The notes beneath the pieces were generated by a model, which was not told the DNA's origin, made no database searches, and saw nothing but the letters and a program-made list of their open reading frames with translations. From an uncultured Lachnospiraceae bacterium (GTDB lineage Bacteria; Bacillota; Clostridia; Lachnospirales; Lachnospiraceae): 11,483 nucleotides of DNA. The position numbers and the translations under genes were made by a program. Location: the NCBI GenBank assembly GCA_945492935.1, contig CALYVE010000026.1, positions 1 through 11,483 on the forward strand. Direction: 5' to 3'. Positions 7,244 through 11,483 of this stretch are shown here, piece after piece; the stretch's first letter is position 1, and each line of letters begins with the position of its first letter.

Positions 7244-7914
7244 TATCCAACTCCCCACTTTGTGTGGATATACTTTGGATCTGCCGGCGTCTTCTCGACC
7301 TTCTCACGAAGACGACGCACATGAACATCTACCGTTCGTGCATCACCCGGGTAGGATGCTCCCCAAATTGTCTTGAGTAACTGTTCTCTTGAGTATACTT
7401 TGTTCGGATTTGTCACAAGCAGATAAACAAGGTCAAACTCCTTCGCTGTAAGGTTTACCTCCTTGTCCTCTATGTATACTCTACGACTATCATAATCAAT
7501 CTTCAGGCCACGCTTCTCAATCATCGTTGTCTCGGTCTTTTCCTTGCCGGACTTTGTATTACGACGAAGAATTGCTTTGATTCTCGCCTTAACCTCCAAG
7601 ATATTAAACGGCTTTGTAATATAGTCATCCGCACCATACTCAAGGCCCAAAATCTTGTCCATATCCTCACCCTTGGCTGTAAGCATAATAATTGGTACGT
7701 CCGAAAACTCACGAATCATCTGACAAACCTCAAGGCCGGTAAATCCCGGCAACATAATATCAAGTAAGATCATGTCATATGTATTTTGCTTCGCTTTGGC
7801 GAGGGCTTCCTCCCCATCATAAGCAACATCTACCTGCATGTCATCCTGCTCCAAACTAAATTTAATACCTTTAACGATCGATTTTTCATCATCGACAACT
7901 AAGACCTTTTTCAT
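7228..7914 (-). CDS. OmpR/PhoB-family response regulator
   Basis: DNA-binding output protein of a two-component system, 228 residues. The receiver domain (about 2-118) has the acidic pair Asp8/Asp9, phosphoacceptor Asp52 (LLDIMLPG), Thr79 and Lys101 (KPF), all as expected. The C-terminal winged-helix domain (about 130-226) shows the family pattern of LTAKEFDLVYLL, YSREQLLKTIWG, the recognition-helix region ARTVDVHVRRLREKVE and the terminal YIHTKWGVGYYF. ATG 7914 is chosen because GAGG lies seven bases upstream; the GTG two codons earlier lies inside that site. It starts 9 bp after the comEA-like gene and is almost certainly in its operon. Its probable partner kinase is on the same strand at 4628-6064, past the convergent add gene. 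Its 3' end overlaps add by 16 bp, and no terminator is visible there. Confidence 0.94.
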   Translation of the reverse strand: MKKVLVVDDEKSIVKGIKFSLEQDDMQVDVAYDGEEALAKAKQNTYDMILLDIMLPGFTGLEVCQMIREFSDVPIIMLTAKGEDMDKILGLEYGADDYITKPFNILEVKARIKAILRRNTKSGKEKTETTMIEKRGLKIDYDSRRVYIEDKEVNLTAKEFDLVYLLVTNPNKVYSREQLLKTIWGASYPGDARTVDVHVRRLREKVEKTPADPKYIHTKWGVGYYFHE

Positions 7915-7923
7915 GATCACACC

Positions 7924-8574
7924 TCAATCCACAACGATATAATCTTTTATTCTTTGGTAGACTCCGTCTTTTATTCCTGACACATTAAGCAAATCCTCCG
8001 GCGAAGCAAACGGACCATGCTCATTGCGATACGAAATAATCGCATCTGCCTTGCTTTCTCCGATGCCCGGAAGTGTCATAAGCTGTTCTTTTGTGGCAAC
8101 GTTAATATGCACTCTGTCATCCTCTGCAGAATCTCCCGTCATGGTATATATCGGAGACATGCTCTCAATCTCTGATAGTGTCGGAAAATAAATTTGTTCT
8201 CCCTCAGAAATGGTTTCTGCCAGATTGACATATTCCAAACAGGCATCCTCGGTAAATCCACCCGCCATCAAAAGTGCATCCTGCTTAAGACTTCCTACAG
8301 GCAAATAATAAACACCCGGATTGTTTACTGCACCACATACATATACGGGAATCTGTTCGGTGGAGGAATCGGCTTGTTCATCCGCCAAAATCCCTCCGGA
8401 CGCTTCCTGTATGCCCACATCCGTTGCCGTGTTATCATCCGCACCCGCAGCTTCCTCCGTAGAATCCATGTCGTCCGATACGAATGTAACAGGATTCTTT
8501 CCACATCCGTTAATCAACAATAGGAAACCACAAATCAAAACAACAATCACAAGTCTATATTGAATTATATGCAT
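7924..8574 (-). CDS. comEA: ComEA-like lipoprotein with SLBB and helix-hairpin-helix domains
   Basis: ComEA is the surface DNA receptor of competence; its helix-hairpin-helix module binds double-stranded DNA. The 216 residues comprise a signal with hydrophobic stretch 7-22 and a lipobox-like INGC (Cys24), an acidic low-complexity linker about 33-75, an SLBB-type domain about 75-132 (VYVCGAVNNPGVYYLP, then LLMAGGF), and tandem helix-hairpin-helix motifs about 156-214 (INVATKEQLMTLPGIGESKA, then LLNVSGI). Well-studied Gram-positive ComEA proteins are anchored by a transmembrane helix; here the Cys suggests lipid anchoring, although Asn at -2 of the lipobox is atypical. ATG 8574 is chosen for GGAG eight bases upstream. 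The frame stays open upstream to 8613 without support. The response regulator gene follows after 9 bp; comEC lies 4.3 kb downstream on the same strand. Confidence 0.88.
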   Translation of the reverse strand: MHIIQYRLVIVVLICGFLLLINGCGKNPVTFVSDDMDSTEEAAGADDNTATDVGIQEASGGILADEQADSSTEQIPVYVCGAVNNPGVYYLPVGSLKQDALLMAGGFTEDACLEYVNLAETISEGEQIYFPTLSEIESMSPIYTMTGDSAEDDRVHINVATKEQLMTLPGIGESKADAIISYRNEHGPFASPEDLLNVSGIKDGVYQRIKDYIVVD

Positions 8575-8671
8575 ATGAAATACTCCTTTCATAATGATGA
8601 TACAGTATCCCATATTGCATTACATACATATAGATATATTACTAATTTTCTTTCTGAAATACAAGTCTATA

Positions 8672-9115
8672 TTATTTTTTTTCCCACTTGAAAAGAACAA
8701 ATCCGGCAATCGAAAGAAGCAAGCCAATAAGCTTCATCCATTCAAATTTTGTTTTTTCTACGCCGAACAAACCAAACAATTCGATTAAATATGCTACCAA
8801 AAGCTGAGCAATCACAATGATAAGTACTGCTTTTGCCGGTCCGAGTGACGCCATACTTTTTATGACGGTCCACGTAATAAAAGCACCTATCACGCCGCCC
8901 AGGAGCATATATTTATGGTCTACTCTTGCAAGAGACATAATGGATGCATCATTTCTTTCAAATACGAGCCACAAAAAGAATGCCACAACAAAACCTGAGA
9001 TAGCAACCCATGCCGAGGCAAGCCATGTAGACGTCTGTTTCGTAACTCCCGTGTTAAATACTCCCTGTATGCTCATTAATGCACCGGAAACGATAGCGAT
9101 TATCCATCCCCACAT
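8672..9115 (-). CDS. DMT-superfamily YdcZ-like small membrane transporter
   Basis: A 147-residue hydrophobic protein with about five membrane segments (roughly 2-20, 34-52, 70-88, 94-116 and 126-142), ending in a basic KWEKK tail. The length, the N-terminal WGWIIAIVSGALMSIQGVFN pattern and the GPAKAVLIIVIAQLLVAYLI segment fit the YdcZ (DUF606) half-size family of the drug/metabolite transporter superfamily, usually 140-150 residues and presumably acting as dimers. No substrate is known for most members. ATG start with GGAGG nine bases upstream. It lies 94 bp behind argB and has features of independent control: a 19-bp palindrome over a TATAAT and an inverted repeat that can occlude the ribosome site. 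The comEA-like gene follows after 97 bp. Confidence 0.85.
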   Translation of the reverse strand: MWGWIIAIVSGALMSIQGVFNTGVTKQTSTWLASAWVAISGFVVAFFLWLVFERNDASIMSLARVDHKYMLLGGVIGAFITWTVIKSMASLGPAKAVLIIVIAQLLVAYLIELFGLFGVEKTKFEWMKLIGLLLSIAGFVLFKWEKK

Positions 9116-9120
9116 ATAAA

Positions 9121-9173
9121 AATACCTCCAAGAATTTTATTGCCTTTCGAGCAACTTATTTCATAGAGGTATT
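9121..9173 (-). promoter_or_regulatory. Leader hairpin that can sequester the DMT gene ribosome binding site
   Basis: In the transcript AAUACCUC (9173-9166) is perfectly complementary to GAGGUAUU (9128-9121), which contains four of the five bases of the GGAGG site (9129-9125). The loop holds a small TTGC...GCAA hairpin and a two-codon ATG-AAA-TAA. Switching between paired and free states would control translation; no known riboswitch class is recognised. Confidence 0.45.
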
Positions 9174-9182
9174 ATTTGCAAA

Positions 9183-9201
9183 TTCGAATAAATTATACGA
9201 A
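9183..9201. promoter_or_regulatory. 19-bp operator-like palindrome over a TATAAT -10 box
   Basis: Symmetry of the form TTCGnATAAnTTATnCGAA holds at 16 of 18 paired positions (only positions 5 and 15 fail; position 10 is the centre). On the minus strand it contains a perfect TATAAT (9197-9192), which would start transcription near 9185 and give a 70-base leader for the DMT gene. The -35 position (CATTAT) is poor. The AT-rich stem without a U tract is unlike a terminator. A dimeric repressor is the simplest reader. Confidence 0.45.
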
Positions 9202-9209
9202 CGATCAAA

Positions 9210-10100
9210 TTAGAATAATGGCTCCTTCAGAATCGCTGTTCCGATACCCTTTTCTGTAAAGAACTCAAGAAGCAAACAATGCTCCATACGACCATCAAGC
9301 ATATGTACACGTGATACACCATTCTTCAATGCTTCAATGCAGTTTGAGAGTTTTGGAAGCATTCCGCCACCGACAACACCGTTATCAATGAATTCCTGTG
9401 CCTCATGAATATCCATCTCCGAAATCAGTGTCGACTTATCCGTAGGATCCACAAACACACCTTCAATATCTGTCAGGAATACAAGCTTCTCTGCCTTAAC
9501 CGCTGTAGCGACTGCACATGCCGCATCATCGGCATTGATGTTGTATCCATGATTGTCTTCCTCGCCTAAACCGATTGGTGCAATAACCGGAATAAAGTCG
9601 TTATCAAGCAAGGTGTCAAGAATTGTTGCATCTGCGGATGTAACTTCGCCAACATATCCAATATCCTTTCCGTCGGATAATTTTTTCTTAACCTGCAACA
9701 AACCGGCATCCTTACCACTAATACCAACCGCTTTAAGTCCAAGCTTCGTCATAAGGGATACAAGACTTTTATTTACCTTGGAAAGAACCATCTCTGCAAC
9801 ATCTAAAGTTTCTTCATCTGTCACACGAAGTCCGTTGACAAACTCTGATTCCTTGCCAATCTTTTTCAGCCATGCACTAATTTCCTTACCACCGCCATGC
9901 ACGATAATTGGTTTCATACCTACAAGCTTTAACAAGGCTACATCACGAATAACATTATATTTCAGATTCTCGTCAACCATAGCACTTCCACCGTACTTAA
10001 CAACGACCTTTTTGCCGTTGAATTTCTGAATATATGGCAGAGCCTCAGAAAGCGTCTGTGCCTTTGCAATGATCATCTCGATTGATTCGTTATTTTTCAT
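9210..10100 (-). CDS. argB: Acetylglutamate kinase
   Basis: Cytoplasmic amino-acid kinase that phosphorylates N-acetyl-L-glutamate with ATP, the second step of arginine synthesis. The 296 residues show VVVKYGGSAM (Lys35 region), IVHGGGKEI (about 66-74), the acetylglutamate/nucleotide region GYNINADDAA (about 185-194), LVFLTDIEGV and GGGMLPK (about 254-260). The N-terminal helix preceding EALPYIQKF is the type found in arginine-inhibited enzymes and absent from the arginine-insensitive E. coli form, so feedback inhibition by arginine is likely. I start at ATG 10100, with AGGA eight bases upstream; ATGs at 10118 and 10127 in the same frame have less well placed sites. It follows argJ by 37 bp, consistent with an arg operon. 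No ARG box is visible here, because the operon promoter would lie outside the window. Confidence 0.95.
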   Translation of the reverse strand: MKNNESIEMIIAKAQTLSEALPYIQKFNGKKVVVKYGGSAMVDENLKYNVIRDVALLKLVGMKPIIVHGGGKEISAWLKKIGKESEFVNGLRVTDEETLDVAEMVLSKVNKSLVSLMTKLGLKAVGISGKDAGLLQVKKKLSDGKDIGYVGEVTSADATILDTLLDNDFIPVIAPIGLGEEDNHGYNINADDAACAVATAVKAEKLVFLTDIEGVFVDPTDKSTLISEMDIHEAQEFIDNGVVGGGMLPKLSNCIEALKNGVSRVHMLDGRMEHCLLLEFFTEKGIGTAILKEPLF

Positions 10101-10137
10101 TTTTGTTTTCCTTTCCATTTCTATCATCTTCCTTCTA

Positions 10138-11478
10138 TTATGAACGGTAATCTGCGTTAATCTTAATGTAATCATACGTCAAGTCGCAGCCCCATGCTGT
10201 TGCTGTCTGATCTCCCATCTTCATATCAGCGATAATGCGAACCTCTGGCTCTGAAAGAATCACTGTCGCCTCTTCCTCTGAATAATCTGTTCCCATACCA
10301 TCCTTATAAATAAGCATGGAGTTTGTTGCTCCCTGATAGTAAAGCTCCATATTCTCCGGATCAAACTTAGCACCGGAATAGCCGAGTGCGCAAAGAATTC
10401 TTCCCCAGTTTGCATCATGTCCGTAAACAGCGGCCTTCGTAAGAGAAGAACAGATAACGGATTTTGCAAGTGTTCTTGCATTCTCCTTCGTATCCGCATT
10501 GATAACTTTACATTCGATTAATGCACAGGCACCTTCACCGTCACCTGCAAGACGCTTCGCCTGTGTCTCATTGATAAAATGAAGTGCTTCCTTAAAATCT
10601 TCGTAGGCCTGTGTACCTTCTACGATTTCTTCATTGCCTGCCATACCATTTGCAAGCACAAGCAGAGTATCATTTGTAGATGTATCCCCATCAACGGAAA
10701 TCATATTGTACGTATCTACAACATCTTCTTTTAATATCTTTGTGAGCACAGCCTTGCTAATCTTCGCATCCGTTGTTACATAGCCAAGCATTGTGCACAT
10801 ATTTGGATGAATCATACCGGAACCCTTTGACATCGCACCAAGTGTTACCGTCTTGCCGCCAATTTCAATTGTAACAGCAAGTTCCTTATTGACTGTATCT
10901 GTAGTCATAATCGCCTTCGATGCATCTGTGCCGGAAGCTTTGTCTTTTGACTTTGAAATAGCCAACTGATCAATGCCGGCAATAATTCTGTCAATCGGAA
11001 GCTGTGCGCCGATAACACCCGTTGAACCAACAAGTACAGAATCGACCGGAATGGCAAGAGCCTTCGATGCAGCCTCTGCTGTCTTCTGGCAATATTCCAT
11101 ACCCTCTTTTCCGGTACCTGCATTTGCGATACCTGTATTTACGATTACAGCTTGTGCATAATTCGAATTTTCAACGATATTCATGTCCCATTTTACCGGT
11201 GCCGCCTTTACGACATTTGATGTAAATGTGCCCGCAACAACACATGGCTGTTCCGAATAAATGATTGCCATGTCTTTTCTGTTTTGATATTTTACTCCTG
11301 CTTCGATACCTGCCGCCTCGAAGCCGATTGGTGCATTAATTCCGCCATCTCTGTACCATATCGAGGTACGCACGTCAACACCGTGTTCTACCATGAATTT
11401 TATCGTCCAGTCGCTCGCCTCCGGGTCTGATTCGTCGTAAAAGCCCAAAAGTGGTTTTCTTGACGGACTTGCGTTCAA
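10138..11478 (-). CDS. argJ: Bifunctional glutamate N-acetyltransferase (ArgJ) with abnormal N-terminus
   Basis: Transfers acetyl from N-acetylornithine to glutamate, recycling the acetyl group in arginine synthesis; some members also use acetyl-CoA. The family body begins near residue 44 (DGGINAPIGFEAAGI) and is complete to the canonical end CDLTYDYIKINADYRS. The self-cleavage region KGSGMIHPNMCTML carries the nucleophilic Thr, and HDANWGRILCALGYSG is intact. The body alone gives about 400 residues, the usual size. The preceding in-frame 43 residues do not look like ArgJ: KPLLGFYDESDPE followed by WTIKFMVEHGVD and WYRDG resembles WbsX/GH99-like glycan-enzyme domains. The frame is open to the window edge, so the true start is undecided: TTG 11478 has no visible site, ATG 11394 (418 residues) lies in the foreign-looking part without a well-placed site, and a start beyond the window is possible. 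argB follows after 37 bp. Confidence 0.88.
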   Translation of the reverse strand: MNASPSRKPLLGFYDESDPEASDWTIKFMVEHGVDVRTSIWYRDGGINAPIGFEAAGIEAGVKYQNRKDMAIIYSEQPCVVAGTFTSNVVKAAPVKWDMNIVENSNYAQAVIVNTGIANAGTGKEGMEYCQKTAEAASKALAIPVDSVLVGSTGVIGAQLPIDRIIAGIDQLAISKSKDKASGTDASKAIMTTDTVNKELAVTIEIGGKTVTLGAMSKGSGMIHPNMCTMLGYVTTDAKISKAVLTKILKEDVVDTYNMISVDGDTSTNDTLLVLANGMAGNEEIVEGTQAYEDFKEALHFINETQAKRLAGDGEGACALIECKVINADTKENARTLAKSVICSSLTKAAVYGHDANWGRILCALGYSGAKFDPENMELYYQGATNSMLIYKDGMGTDYSEEEATVILSEPEVRIIADMKMGDQTATAWGCDLTYDYIKINADYRS

Positions 11479-11483
11479 ATGGT

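Noticed and set aside
7200..7260. Bidirectional terminator at the add/regulator junction
   Set aside because: The region is coding on both strands and shows no stem followed by a T run in either direction.
8599..8609. Short palindrome GATACAGTATC ahead of the comEA-like gene
   Set aside because: Eleven bases in an AT-rich leader are expected by chance, and no convincing promoter could be placed beside it.
8594..8788. 64-codon plus-strand ORF over the comEA-DMT gap
   Set aside because: It has no ribosome site, a low-complexity Phe/Lys/Asn composition and overlaps the end of the DMT gene.
9116..9185. Guanidine or preQ1 riboswitch upstream of the DMT gene
   Set aside because: Small transporters sometimes follow guanidine switches, but I see neither the paired ACGR-loop hairpins of the guanidine-II class nor the pseudoknot tail of preQ1-I.

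Overview
The window looks like a chromosomal segment of a low-to-moderate GC Gram-positive anaerobe, most likely class Clostridia and plausibly Lachnospiraceae. This is inferred from the ArgJ and ArgB sequence style, a ComEA/ComEC pair, a GerMN lipoprotein, strong AGGAGG-type ribosome binding sites and a TTG start. No phage, transposase, tRNA, rRNA or CRISPR locus is visible. Almost everything is read from the minus strand.

Layout from right to left, which is the direction of transcription: argJ (its 5' side reaches the window edge and looks abnormal), argB, a small DMT/YdcZ-family membrane protein with an operator-like palindrome and a leader that can hide its ribosome binding site, a ComEA-like lipoprotein, an OmpR-family response regulator, then adenosine deaminase on the opposite strand, then a sensor histidine kinase, a GerMN lipoprotein and comEC. 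Beyond comEC the last 600 bases are a 52-bp tandem repeat array that runs off the left edge.

Functionally there are two blocks. argJ-argB is arginine biosynthesis (acetyl-group recycling and acetylglutamate phosphorylation). comEA to comEC is a DNA-uptake-related block into which a two-component system is nested: regulator next to comEA, kinase next to the GerMN gene and comEC. The convergent add gene splits regulator from kinase, so the minus-strand genes have the form of a non-contiguous operon. The kinase also has a good promoter of its own, facing the add promoter across seven tandem 7-bp heptads.

The most unusual material is repetitive. comEC (1011 residues, longer than the usual roughly 750-800) carries four 36-bp repeats in its N-terminal soluble domain and twenty-five 12-bp repeats inside its metallo-beta-lactamase domain, both in frame. 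Immediately downstream lies the 52-bp array, whose units contain a short inverted repeat with compensatory base changes on the comEC strand. A second oddity is argJ, whose normal start is replaced by about 44 in-frame codons resembling a WbsX/GH99-like glycan-enzyme domain.
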